The position numbers and the translations under genes were made by a program. The notes under the pieces are model-generated. The model saw only the letters and a list, made by a program, of their open reading frames with translations, was not told the origin of the DNA and made no database searches. From JAFAXD01 sp963816775 (GTDB lineage: Bacteria; Pseudomonadota; Alphaproteobacteria; Rhizobiales; Xanthobacteraceae), in NCBI GenBank assembly GCA_963816775.1, contig CAWFLX010000031.1:81395-145394 (forward strand): a DNA stretch of 64,000 nt, in the 5' to 3' direction. Within the stretch, counting starts at the first letter, position 1. Each line of letters opens with the position of its first letter. Below are positions 1 through 8,141 of the stretch, piece by piece.

Positions 1-939
1 ATCCCGATCGAATGGCTCAAGAAGCTCGCGGAAAAGTACCTAACCGAGGAGGAGAAGGCGCAGATCGAGGCGCTCGGCGGGCTCGACAAGCTGCTCGAAA
101 CGTTGCGCAAGCGGCTCGAAGAGCAGAAGGGCCGTCATCAGGGCGGCTCGAAGTGGATCGGCACCGCCGGCACATCGCCGTTCGGCGCCTACGGCTACAA
201 CCCGGAAGGCGTGCGCATCGGCCAGGATAAGAATCGCAATTTCCGGGCGGTAAAAGTTTGGGACCGGCGCGAGTTCAAGGACCTCGACGACGAGGTCGAG
301 CTCGGCACCCGCAACATCAAGGTCGCGCTGCGGCGGTTACGCAAGTTTGCACGCACGGGTGCGCCCGAGGAACTCGATCTCGACGGCACCATCAAGGGGA
401 CCGCGCAGAAGGGCTACCTCGACATCATCATGCGGCCCGAGCGCCACAATGCCGTGAAGGTGCTGCTGTTCTTCGACGTCGGCGGCTCGATGGACTGGCA
501 TGTCCAGGCGACCGAGGAACTGTTCTCGGCCGCGCGCAGCGAGTTCAAGCACATGGAGCATTTCTATTTCCACAATTGCCTCTATGAGCGCGTGTGGAAA
601 GAGAATCGGCGACGCTACGACTACACCACGCCGACCTGGGACGTGCTCCACACGTTCCCGCACGACTACAAGGTGGTCTTCGTCGGCGACGCGTCGATGT
701 CACCCTACGAGATCGCAATGCCGGGCGGATCGGTCGAGCACATGAACGAGGAGGCTGGCCAAGCGTGGCTGGAGCGCGTCACGCGGACCTATCCGGCCTG
801 CGTCTGGCTCAATCCAGTGCCGGAAGATCAGTGGGAGTACACCCAATCGATTCGCATGATACGTCAGCTGCTCGGCGGCCGGATGTATCCGCTCACGCTC
901 GAGGGGTTGGACCGGGCAATGCGTGAATTGGTGCGGTGA
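1..939 (+). CDS. VWA domain protein, CoxE-like (5' end outside window)
   Basis: The frame is open from base 1, so the N-terminus lies upstream; 312 residues are visible. A charged helical stretch precedes a conserved segment starting KWIGTAGTSPFGAYGYNPEG. A von Willebrand A fold follows, with a MIDAS-like FFDVGGSMD motif, a divergent DxGxS version of the usual DxSxS. VWA proteins of this kind usually partner a MoxR AAA+ ATPase, often encoded next door, in metal-centre or complex maturation. Here the only MoxR gene in view is about 16 kb away at 17.2-18.1 kb on the other strand. The stop overlaps the start of the next gene (TGATG), so the two may be co-translated. The family call is firm; the target is unknown. 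Confidence 0.85.
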   Translation: MPIEWLKKLAEKYLTEEEKAQIEALGGLDKLLETLRKRLEEQKGRHQGGSKWIGTAGTSPFGAYGYNPEGVRIGQDKNRNFRAVKVWDRREFKDLDDEVELGTRNIKVALRRLRKFARTGAPEELDLDGTIKGTAQKGYLDIIMRPERHNAVKVLLFFDVGGSMDWHVQATEELFSAARSEFKHMEHFYFHNCLYERVWKENRRRYDYTTPTWDVLHTFPHDYKVVFVGDASMSPYEIAMPGGSVEHMNEEAGQAWLERVTRTYPACVWLNPVPEDQWEYTQSIRMIRQLLGGRMYPLTLEGLDRAMRELVR

Positions 940-1937
940 TGCGAGAATCCTTCGGCCTCCGTCGCTTGCTCGGGCTTGGGCGCACGACTGCTGCCTTCCT
1001 GATCGTCGCGCCAGCGTTGCTATCACCCGCGCTGGCGCAAGACTACCCGACCCGTTCGGTGCGCATCGTCGTTCCGTTTCCGCCCGGCGGCACCGCGGAT
1101 GCGATGCCGCGCATCATCGGCGACTGGTTGGCACGCAAGTGGGGACAGGCGGTCGTCATCGAAAACAAGGCCGGGGCCGGCGGCAATGTCGGCGCCGAAG
1201 TCGTCGCCAACGCCGAGCCTGACGGCTACACGCTATTGTCCTCGCCGCCACCGCCGCTGGTCATCAACCAGAACCTCTACCCGAAGCTCGGCTTCGATCC
1301 GCTGGCGTTCGTTCCGATTTCGGTGATGGCGATCGTGCCGACCGCGCTCGTCGTCAATCCGATGAAGATCACGGCCAACACAGTGCCGCAATTCATCACG
1401 TTGGCGCGCGCAAATCCCGGCAAGATCACCTCCGCCACCCAGGGCAACGGAACCACCTCGCATCTGAGTTCGGCGATGTTCCAGATGCTGGCGAACGTGC
1501 AGTTCGTGAACGTTCCTTATCGCGGCTCCGCTCCTGCGCTGCAGGGACTCGTCGCCGGCGACGTTGATGTCATGTTCGACAATCTCGGCGTCTCGCTCGC
1601 GCTGGTACAGGGCGGCCAATTGAAGTTGATTGCGGTGGGCACCGAGCGGCGTATGAAGTCGCTGCCCGACGTTCCAACCATCGCGGAGACGCTGCCGGGG
1701 TTCGTGTCGTCGGCCTGGTTCGCGGTCGTGGCCCCACCGAAGACGCCGCAGGCGATTGCCGCCAAGATCAACGCGGACATCAACGAAGCTTTGCGGCAAC
1801 CCGACATCGCCAAGCGCCTCGCGGATCTGTCCGCCGAGCCGGTCGGTGGAACGACCGCGGCGGCGGCCGAGTTCATGAGCCAGGAAATCGAGCGCTGGCG
1901 CGGCGTGATCAAGGCCACGGGCATCAAGCTCGAGTAG
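939..1937 (+). CDS. Tripartite tricarboxylate transporter substrate-binding protein (Bug/TctC family), copy 1
   Basis: Periplasmic solute receptor of the Bug family, about 332 residues. A Sec signal peptide ends near ALAQ, then comes the family opening DYPTRSVRIVVPFPPGG. The typical PYRGSAPALQGLVAGDVD motif and a VAPPKTP segment follow. The ATG at 939 overlaps the stop of the VWA gene; an in-frame GTG sits at 936. Family members bind carboxylates, including aromatic acids such as terephthalate (TphC), for delivery to a TctA/TctB permease. No permease gene is seen here. Two paralogues follow directly, then a dioxygenase, which suggests an aromatic carboxylate ligand (inference). Confidence 0.93.
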   Translation: MRESFGLRRLLGLGRTTAAFLIVAPALLSPALAQDYPTRSVRIVVPFPPGGTADAMPRIIGDWLARKWGQAVVIENKAGAGGNVGAEVVANAEPDGYTLLSSPPPPLVINQNLYPKLGFDPLAFVPISVMAIVPTALVVNPMKITANTVPQFITLARANPGKITSATQGNGTTSHLSSAMFQMLANVQFVNVPYRGSAPALQGLVAGDVDVMFDNLGVSLALVQGGQLKLIAVGTERRMKSLPDVPTIAETLPGFVSSAWFAVVAPPKTPQAIAAKINADINEALRQPDIAKRLADLSAEPVGGTTAAAAEFMSQEIERWRGVIKATGIKLE

Positions 1938-1943
1938 ACGCGA

Positions 1944-1987
1944 GCATGATCCCGAAAAGTGGACACCGGTTTTCGGAAAAGATCATC
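1944..1987. repeat. Palindromic intergenic repeat, family A, copy 1
   Basis: A short dyad begins GCATGATC, has a centre reading GAAAAGTGG...CCGGTTTTC, and ends GATCATC. It sits between two binding-protein genes. Two related copies lie at 30467-30516 and 42870-42918. Elements of this type are dispersed through Bradyrhizobium-like genomes (memory). It could act as an mRNA 3' stabiliser or partial attenuator; that is inference. Confidence 0.75.
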
Positions 1988-2025
1988 TTCCAGATTCAAA
2001 CGGGCGCAACGTAGGACACCGGGCC

Positions 2026-3039
2026 ATGGCATCGCAATGCGGTCGGCGAAACCTTCGCGGCCGTCAGGGCACGGCGCTCCTGTTGGGTTTGTGCCTAGCT
2101 GCATTTGCACTCCTGCCGTCTGCATTCCGTGACCTGGCGTCTGCGCAGGGTGAGTCGCGCCCCGTCACGCTGGTTGTCGGTTTCCCGGCAGGTTCGGGTA
2201 CCCTCGACGCAATCGCGCGCATCATGCGCGAGTGGCTCACGCGCAAATGGATGCAGCCGGTGATTGTCGACAACATCCCCGGCTTGAGCGGCAGCGCGGG
2301 CGCCGAAACGGTATTCAGGGCGCCCCCCGATGGCCGCACATTGCTGATCACACCGCCGGGCTTGCTGACGATTGCGCGCCATCTGCAACCGCTCGCGTTT
2401 GATCCCGATCAATTCGTCCGGGTCTCGCTGCTCGCCACCACGCCGATCGTTCTGGTGGCGAGACGCGATCTGCCGGCTGCTGATCTTCGCGAACTCGTCG
2501 CTTACGCGCGAGAACACCCCGGCAAGCTCATGGCGGCTAATCAGGGCCAGGGATCCACGTCGCATCTCACCGCCGAACGGCTGCGGGTCGCTGCCGCGCT
2601 CGACATCGCGCACGTGCCGTTTCGCGGATCGGTGGCGGCGTTGCAGGGGCTGACCGATGGTCGCGTCGATCTGATGTTCGACAACCTCGGGAGTTCGCTC
2701 GCCGCAATCGAGAGCGGTCAGGTCAAGGTGCTGGCGGTCGCATCGCAGGCGCGCGAACCTGCACTGCCGAATGTCGCGACCGTTGCCGAGTTGCTGCCTG
2801 GATTCGTGTCTTCGACCTGGGTCGCCGTGATCGCGCCGCCGAAGACCCCGCGTCATATTGCTGATAGGCTCAGCGCCGATTTCGTGGAAGGAGTAACGCA
2901 GACTGACGTCGCGGGGCGATTTCGTCAGAATGGCTGTGAGCCGGTTGGGATGACGCCAGAAGACACGGCAGCGTTCGTGCGGGCGGAGACGGAAACATGG
3001 ACCAAGGTCGTCAAGACCAGAGGCTTCAGGCTCGATTAG
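2026..3039 (+). CDS. Tripartite tricarboxylate transporter substrate-binding protein (Bug/TctC family), copy 2
   Basis: Second tandem Bug-type periplasmic receptor, 337 residues. The basic N-terminus and hydrophobic core (LLLGLCLAAFALL) form a signal peptide. Family landmarks are VTLVVGFPAGSGTLDAIARI, PFRGSVAALQGLTDGRVDLM and VIAPPKTP. It is closer to copy 3 than to copy 1: both share FPAGSGT and VDNIPG where copy 1 has FPPGGT. Its 3' end overlaps the apparent start of copy 3 by 43 bases. The ligand is unknown. No TctA/TctB partner is visible. Confidence 0.93.
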   Translation: MASQCGRRNLRGRQGTALLLGLCLAAFALLPSAFRDLASAQGESRPVTLVVGFPAGSGTLDAIARIMREWLTRKWMQPVIVDNIPGLSGSAGAETVFRAPPDGRTLLITPPGLLTIARHLQPLAFDPDQFVRVSLLATTPIVLVARRDLPAADLRELVAYAREHPGKLMAANQGQGSTSHLTAERLRVAAALDIAHVPFRGSVAALQGLTDGRVDLMFDNLGSSLAAIESGQVKVLAVASQAREPALPNVATVAELLPGFVSSTWVAVIAPPKTPRHIADRLSADFVEGVTQTDVAGRFRQNGCEPVGMTPEDTAAFVRAETETWTKVVKTRGFRLD

Positions 3040-4019
3040 GTCTCGTCAGGGCTTGGCGCACCATTGGTCTGCTCAGCAGCATATCCTTGGGGTTGTGTCT
3101 GGCGACATTCGCCACCACGCGCGCGCAGGATTTCCCCGCGCGCCCGGTCAGATTGATTGTCAATTTCCCGGCCGGGTCGGGTACCGCGGATACGGTCGCG
3201 CGCGCGCTCAGCGAGTACCTGACCCACAAATGGGGACAGCCGGTCACGGTCGACAATATTCCGGGGTCGACCGGAGTCGTCGGGGCCGAAGCCGCCTACC
3301 GGGCGGAGCCCGACGGTTACACGCTGCTGGTCACCCCGGCCGGGGCACTGACGGTCGCCCAGCATCTCCAGAAGCTCGCCTACGACCCTGCTCAGTTTGT
3401 TCCGATCTCGATGCTGGAAACGAGCCCGATCGTGTTGGTGGCTTCGCCTCACCTCGCAGCCAAGACCTTGCCCGAGTTGATCGCCTATGCGCGCGCCAAC
3501 CCCGGCAAGGTGAGCGCGGCCAATCATGGAATTGGGTCGAGTTCGCATCTCGCGGCGGAATGGCTGCGCAGCGCCGCGAACGTGAAAATCATGCACGTTC
3601 CGTTCCGGGGCTCGGTTGCCGCCTTGCAGGGGCTCAGCGATGGCCGCGTCGATATCCTGTTCGACAATCTCGGAAGTTCGCTCGAGCCGATCCGCAACGG
3701 CCGGGTCAAGGCGTTGGCGGTCGCGTCCGACAAGCCCGAGCCGTTGCTGCCGGGGGTTCCGACCATCGCGCAAACCCTGCCGGGATTTGCGACCTCGTCC
3801 TGGGTCGCGGTGGTCACTCCGCCCAAGACGCCGCCGCGCATTGCCCAATGGCTGAGTGCCGAGTTTGCCAACGCGCTGCGTCAACCGCAGATCAAGCAGG
3901 CGCTGGCCGACCTCGCGTGCGAGCCGGTCGGCAGTACACCGGAAGCAACCGGTGCATTCATTCGCAATGAAAGCGAACGCTGGAAATCGGTGATCAAGGA
4001 CGCCAAGATCGGTCTTTGA
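2997..4019 (+). CDS. Tripartite tricarboxylate transporter substrate-binding protein (Bug/TctC family), copy 3
   Basis: Third receptor of the array, up to 340 residues. After a signal peptide the mature part opens DFPARPVRLIVNFPAGSGTA and carries PFRGSVAALQGLSDGRVDIL and VTPPKTPPRIA. The ATG at 2997 lies inside copy 2 and gives an unusually long polar N-terminus; a later TTG or CTG start just before the hydrophobic core is possible. Close similarity to copy 2 suggests a recent local duplication. About 220 bases of non-coding DNA separate it from the dioxygenase, enough for a separate promoter. Confidence 0.92.
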   Translation: MDQGRQDQRLQARLGLVRAWRTIGLLSSISLGLCLATFATTRAQDFPARPVRLIVNFPAGSGTADTVARALSEYLTHKWGQPVTVDNIPGSTGVVGAEAAYRAEPDGYTLLVTPAGALTVAQHLQKLAYDPAQFVPISMLETSPIVLVASPHLAAKTLPELIAYARANPGKVSAANHGIGSSSHLAAEWLRSAANVKIMHVPFRGSVAALQGLSDGRVDILFDNLGSSLEPIRNGRVKALAVASDKPEPLLPGVPTIAQTLPGFATSSWVAVVTPPKTPPRIAQWLSAEFANALRQPQIKQALADLACEPVGSTPEATGAFIRNESERWKSVIKDAKIGL

Positions 4020-4048
4020 GATACGCGGGTCCGGCCAGTGCGCGTATA

Positions 4049-4070
4049 CGAACTTCGGAATTGGGGCACT
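4049..4070. repeat. Half copy of palindromic repeat family C
   Basis: CGAACTTCGGAATTGGGGCA matches the right arm of the longer dyads at 38114-38190 and 42782-42855. Only one arm is present, in the gap between the binding-protein array and the dioxygenase. Confidence 0.5.
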
Positions 4071-4239
4071 TAAAGTAAACCGTATTCCAGTCGGATTGCG
4101 CCACCCACTCCGCGAATATTTGGCTCCCTTTGAGCGGAACATGCTTAGTGTGCAATCGCCTGCCGCGGCGTAATATTGATCCAACGGATTGACCAAGGCG
4201 CGTGCCAACGCGGCAATACCATTTGGGTTGGAGTAGATC

Positions 4240-5472
4240 ATGACCGTGCATACCAGCGTACGGCAGTGGCCCGGCGAGGGCCTGACCCGCGTGCCTTACT
4301 GGATCTATTCCGACCCGGATCTCTACACACAGGAACAGGAGCGCATCTTTCGCGGCAACACCTGGAACTTTCTCTGCCTCGAGGCCGAGTTGCCGCGCCC
4401 CAACACGTTCCGCACCTCCAACCTCGGCGACATGCCGGTCGTGGTGACGCGCGATGCCGACGGCAAGCTGCACGCGTTCGAGAATCGCTGCGCCCATCGT
4501 GGGGCGCTGCTCTGTCTCACCGCGCATGGCGAGCGCAAGGAGTTCGCCTGCGTCTATCACAACTGGACCTACGACCTTGCTGGCAACCTGACCGGTGTCG
4601 CGTTCCGGCGCGGCATCGCCGGCAAGGGCGGCATGCCGCCGGACGCGACACCCGAGCGGCACGCGCCGCGCCAGCTTCGGCTCGAGACCTTGGCCGGGCT
4701 GGTGTTCGGGACGCTCGGGACCGACACGCCGCCGCTCGAGACTTATCTCGGGCCCGAGATCACGCGCGGCATCCGCCGCGTGATGCGCGCGCCAGTCCGG
4801 CTGCTGGGCGGCTACAGCCAGGCGCTGCCCAGCAACTGGAAGCTCTACATGGAGAACACCAAGGACTCCTATCACGCGAGCCTGCTGCACATGTTCTTCA
4901 CCACCTTCCGGCTCAATCGGCTGTCGCAGAAGGGCGGGCTGGTGGTCAGCGAAAACGGCGCCGGACACATCAGCTATTCGATGAGCGCCGACGTCGCCGG
5001 CAAGGAGTATGAGCAGGCGAAGCTGCGCACCGCCCAGGAGGGCTATGCGCTCGAGGCGCCCGAGCTTCTGCAATCGGTCGACGAGTTCGGCGACGGGATA
5101 GGCCTGCAGATCCTCGCGGTGTTTCCCGGGTTCATCCTGCAGCAGATCAGGAACAGCCTCGCGGTGCGCCGCATCGTGCCGCAGGGGCTTGAGCGCAGCG
5201 AGCTGGTGTGGACCTGCTTCGGCTTCGTCGGCGACGACGATGAGCTCAGCGAACTACGCCTGCGCCAGGCCAACCTGATCGGCCCGGCCGGCTTCATTTC
5301 GATGGAAGACGGCGCCGCCGTCGGGTTCGTGCAGCGCGGTTCGCACGCGGCGTCGCGCGAACTTTCGGTCGTCGAGATGGGCGGGCAGGGGACCTCGTCG
5401 GAGGAGAGCCGCGTGTCGGAAGCCGCCGTGCGCGGCTTCTGGAAATCCTACCGTCAGCACATGCGCATGTAA
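4240..5472 (+). CDS. tphA2: Aromatic ring-hydroxylating dioxygenase, large (alpha) subunit, TphA2-like
   Basis: Rieske non-haem iron oxygenase alpha subunit, 410 residues. The Rieske cluster ligands are CAHRG (about residues 85-89) and CVYHNW (about 106-111). The mononuclear iron site shows ENTKDSYHASLLH (D-x2-H-x4-H) with a later acidic ligand in ISMEDG. Several stretches match terephthalate 1,2-dioxygenase TphA2 as I remember it: GVAF...GGMP, YLGPEI, SYHASLLHMFFTTF, RLSQKGG, NLIGPAGFISMEDG and the RGFWK.YR.HM end. The enzyme would cis-dihydroxylate an aromatic acid using electrons from a reductase not encoded nearby. It overlaps the beta gene by one base. The dioxygenase family is near certain. 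The terephthalate assignment is a memory-based inference; phthalate-like or other benzoates remain possible. Confidence 0.85.
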   Translation: MTVHTSVRQWPGEGLTRVPYWIYSDPDLYTQEQERIFRGNTWNFLCLEAELPRPNTFRTSNLGDMPVVVTRDADGKLHAFENRCAHRGALLCLTAHGERKEFACVYHNWTYDLAGNLTGVAFRRGIAGKGGMPPDATPERHAPRQLRLETLAGLVFGTLGTDTPPLETYLGPEITRGIRRVMRAPVRLLGGYSQALPSNWKLYMENTKDSYHASLLHMFFTTFRLNRLSQKGGLVVSENGAGHISYSMSADVAGKEYEQAKLRTAQEGYALEAPELLQSVDEFGDGIGLQILAVFPGFILQQIRNSLAVRRIVPQGLERSELVWTCFGFVGDDDELSELRLRQANLIGPAGFISMEDGAAVGFVQRGSHAASRELSVVEMGGQGTSSEESRVSEAAVRGFWKSYRQHMRM

Positions 5473-5939
5473 TGACTGTCGATCAACAACTCGCCGTCCA
5501 GGATCTCAACGCCCGCTACGCCGAGGCGATCGACGACGATCGCCTGGAAGAATGGCCCGAGTTCTTTCGCGCCGACGGCCGCTATCTCATCACCACCGCG
5601 GAGAACCTGGCGCAGGGGTTTCCGATCGGCATCGTGTCGGCGACTTCGCGCGCGATGCTGCGCGACCGCATCAAGGCGTTGCGTGGGGCCAACATCTACG
5701 AGGCGCAGCGCTATCGCCACGTGCTGGGCACGCCGCGCATCGTTCACCGCAATGGCGAGCTCGAGGCGCGCACCAGCTTCATGGTCGCGCGCATCATGCA
5801 CACCGGCGAGACCATGCTGTTCGCGACTGGCAGCTATCGCGACCGTATCGTGCTCGACGGCGACAGCGCGACCTTCGCCGAAAAGATCGTGGTCATCGAC
5901 AGCCGGCTGATCGATACGCTGCTCGCGATTCCGCTTTAA
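5472..5939 (+). CDS. tphA3: Aromatic ring-hydroxylating dioxygenase, small (beta) subunit, TphA3-like
   Basis: Beta subunit of the same dioxygenase, 155 residues, NTF2/SnoaL-like fold. The start overlaps the alpha stop (TAATG), typical of translational coupling. Features matching TphA3 from memory are an early Y-x-x-x-IDxD segment, WPEFF, ALRGANIYE..RYRH, FMV.RIMHTGET and the ending DTLLAIPL. It has a structural role in the oligomer and no cofactor of its own. No tphB-like dihydrodiol dehydrogenase or tphA1-like reductase follows. The next gene is convergent and unrelated. Confidence 0.85.
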   Translation: MTVDQQLAVQDLNARYAEAIDDDRLEEWPEFFRADGRYLITTAENLAQGFPIGIVSATSRAMLRDRIKALRGANIYEAQRYRHVLGTPRIVHRNGELEARTSFMVARIMHTGETMLFATGSYRDRIVLDGDSATFAEKIVVIDSRLIDTLLAIPL

Positions 5940-6040
5940 AATTCGCTCTGATCTATGCGAAATGCGGATCGCCGCGCGGCGACGCGGTTGATGTGGGACT
6001 TTCTGGCGCGCAATGTCTGAGCTTCGCAATGTGCCCCAAC

Positions 6041-7480
6041 TCAGGCGGGCGCGGCTGCAGGCCAGTCATCGAGGGTGCGCTGGAACAGAGCCTGCACGTC
6101 GGCGACGTGACGGTCGAGGTCCTCAACCTTCCACGTTGTTACGTCGATCGCCGGCAGCGCGCACACCTGCACCGTGCCGGGTCGAAACAGCAGCGAACCT
6201 CGCGGCATCACCTCGTAGGTGTTGCGAATGACCACGGGCACGATCGGCGCGCCGGCCTGCATCGCGATGTGAAAGGCGCCCTTCTTGAACTGTCCCAGCC
6301 TCGGCGTGAGGCTGCGCGTTCCCTCCGGCGCGATCACGACGCTCATCCCGTGCCGGAGTCGGTCGACCGCCGGCTGCATGGCTTCCTTGGAGCTGCCGGT
6401 GTTGCCGCGGTCGATGAATGCAAAGTCCAGAGCGCGCAGGATCTGTCCAAGGAGCGGCATCTTGGCCACTTCCTTCTTCGCGATGCCGGTGAAGCCCCGC
6501 CTCAGCAAGGTCAAGAGGACGTAGCCATCGACCGTGCTTTGGTGATTGAACAGGAACAGTGCCGGCCGGTGCGCCCACAGGTGGTGCTCGCCTTGGGTTT
6601 CGACCTCGACGCCGGTGATCGCCAGCATGACGTCGCTGCTGATCGCGCTGACCAGTTCGGCGGCCCGGCGTTTTTTCCCGCTCGCCACCGCGTAGGCGAG
6701 GCCGCCGAGCGACGTGGCCGTGAGCGCGCAATAGGCGCCGAGGCTGCGTGCGCGCGTCGCTAGCGAAGCCTTGCGGCGCGCCGGGAAGCGCAACATCGTC
6801 CAGCCTGCGCGCTGCGCCGCCTCGATCAGCGCGGGCTTCGGGTTCACGGCGGTCGCGTGCCCCACGGTCTTCAGGAAGGCGATGTCTTCGTTGCCGTTCG
6901 CGTAGCCGTAGCTGCGCGAAAGTTCGATCCCGTGCGCTGTTGCGAAATCGCACACCGCGGCGGCCTTGCCGGCTCCCCACAGCGGCGCGCCCTCGACGCC
7001 GCCTGTCAGGCGACCGTCACGCACCGTCGCGCGCGTGCACAGCAAATGCTCGATTCCCAGTTCCTCGGCGATCGGGGCTGCCTGGTAGCGCGTCGCCGAG
7101 GTCGCGATCGCCACCGTATGCCCCATTTTCTGATGTGCCTTCACAAGGCTCCAGGCCTCGGGAAAGAGCAGGCGGGCGATCTTTTCCTTGAACAGGCGCG
7201 ACCAGAGCTCGATGACCTCTTGTTCCGGATGAGCGGCCAATTCGACGACCGCCTTGCTGATGACGTCGGCGAATTCGCGTTCATCCATGTCGCCGCGCCA
7301 GAGCACCCGAACGATGTCCACGGCCTCGTCAAGACGCATCTCGCGGCGACGGAACCTGTCGGTGAAGTAGGCCGTAGCCGAATAGCCGTCGATCAATGTG
7401 CCGTCGAAGTCGAAGAAGGCGCCGATATCCGGACCTTTCGGACCGGCCTCGATCGCCGCGATAGCGTCGGCGGCGGGCAT
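6041..7480 (-). CDS. HAD-IB hydrolase fused to 1-acylglycerol-3-phosphate acyltransferase (PlsC)
   Basis: Two-domain protein of 479 residues. The N-terminal HAD-IB domain has FFDFDGTL (catalytic Asp), an ATSATRY region and GYANGNEDIAFL. The C-terminal PlsC domain has the acyltransferase motif NHQSTVDG (NHx4D), IAPEGTRS, GAFHIAMQ and a hydrophobic anchor before it. Proteins of this architecture are linked to phospholipid or lysolipid remodelling, often beside wax-ester/diacylglycerol acyltransferases in actinobacteria; the exact substrate is not known. It is convergent with the dioxygenase operon. Its ATG overlaps the stop of a 41-codon frame upstream (TGATG), possibly the tail of a lost partner gene. 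Confidence 0.9.
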   Translation of the reverse strand: MPAADAIAAIEAGPKGPDIGAFFDFDGTLIDGYSATAYFTDRFRRREMRLDEAVDIVRVLWRGDMDEREFADVISKAVVELAAHPEQEVIELWSRLFKEKIARLLFPEAWSLVKAHQKMGHTVAIATSATRYQAAPIAEELGIEHLLCTRATVRDGRLTGGVEGAPLWGAGKAAAVCDFATAHGIELSRSYGYANGNEDIAFLKTVGHATAVNPKPALIEAAQRAGWTMLRFPARRKASLATRARSLGAYCALTATSLGGLAYAVASGKKRRAAELVSAISSDVMLAITGVEVETQGEHHLWAHRPALFLFNHQSTVDGYVLLTLLRRGFTGIAKKEVAKMPLLGQILRALDFAFIDRGNTGSSKEAMQPAVDRLRHGMSVVIAPEGTRSLTPRLGQFKKGAFHIAMQAGAPIVPVVIRNTYEVMPRGSLLFRPGTVQVCALPAIDVTTWKVEDLDRHVADVQALFQRTLDDWPAAAPA

Positions 7481-7605
7481 CAGTGGAGATCCCGTGAGCT
7501 GTGGCGCAGACGGTAGTCGAGCTCGCCGATCGCCGCTACGTCGGCGGCAGTCTCTTCGGCAAACGCACGCCGCCTGTCCGCCAAATCATCGGCGCAAGTT
7601 CCCAT
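7480..7605 (-). pseudogene. 41-residue frame coupled to the HAD-PlsC gene, possible gene tail
   Basis: A frame from ATG at 7605 ends in a TGA that overlaps the ATG of the HAD-PlsC gene. The peptide is charged (LADRRRAFAEETAADVAAI), has normal genome composition and no domain I recognise. The tight overlap suggests genuine coupled translation. DNA just upstream turns abruptly AT-rich, so this may be the surviving 3' end of a longer gene cut off by an insertion or deletion. It could equally be a small leader gene. Confidence 0.35.
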
Positions 7606-8141
7606 AGCTAGTAGGTCATGGATAGGGCGTGATTTCAGATTGCTCCGTTGGTCCCCCGCGGACAGATAGGAGAGTTGTCTGGCTTTTGAACTGGCATAGG
7701 TCCAATCGTGGTTGGGAAGAAGTAGCAGAACCAACTGTAGCGAACGGATTGAAACGTTTCATACCCAATACACCCTTTGATTACGAGAATTTGTATCCCC
7801 ATCAAAACACCGCTCTCATCGGGCATCAACTTGTTGGTGTGAACCGTGTAAGTTTTTTCCTTTGGACTAGACGGATAGGATACAAAGCCGTCACTGTTTG
7901 GACGAACGGTGTTGCAATCGTATTTTTTGATCCCCTGTTGCTCGAAATAGGCGTCCCAAGAAACTGGCTCGTTCGACTGAGAACGGGTTCGAAGGTCACG
8001 CGCGTTAAATCAGCTGAGCCTCTTGATTAGTGCCGCGACGCGGCTCTGTTCCCTGTTCGATTTTCCGCGCGCCCCTCATCCGGGTGTGGTGAAGCCGAAG
8101 CAACTCAATGCGACCCTCGTCAGTGGGTATTTTGGGAACGG
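7606..8141. other. Low-GC gap without a convincing gene
   Basis: Roughly 7640-8030 is clearly less GC-rich than its flanks and has T-rich and A-rich runs. A plus-strand frame at 7629-8030 (133 codons) is open but resembles nothing I know, has no evident ribosome site and is probably chance. Composition suggests acquired or non-coding DNA at a former junction. No terminal repeats or transposase motifs were seen. Confidence 0.4.

Noticed and set aside
4176..5012. A 278-codon plus-strand frame over the dioxygenase
   Set aside because: It is the wrong frame of the clear Rieske alpha subunit; its composition is Arg-rich and typical of a GC-rich shadow.
5552..6763. A 403-codon plus-strand frame
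   Set aside because: It covers the beta subunit in a wrong frame and then the antisense of the HAD-PlsC gene; no domain.
7629..8030. 133-codon frame in the low-GC gap as a gene
   Set aside because: No ribosome site, no known relative, and atypical residues. Kept only as a remark on the low-GC stretch.
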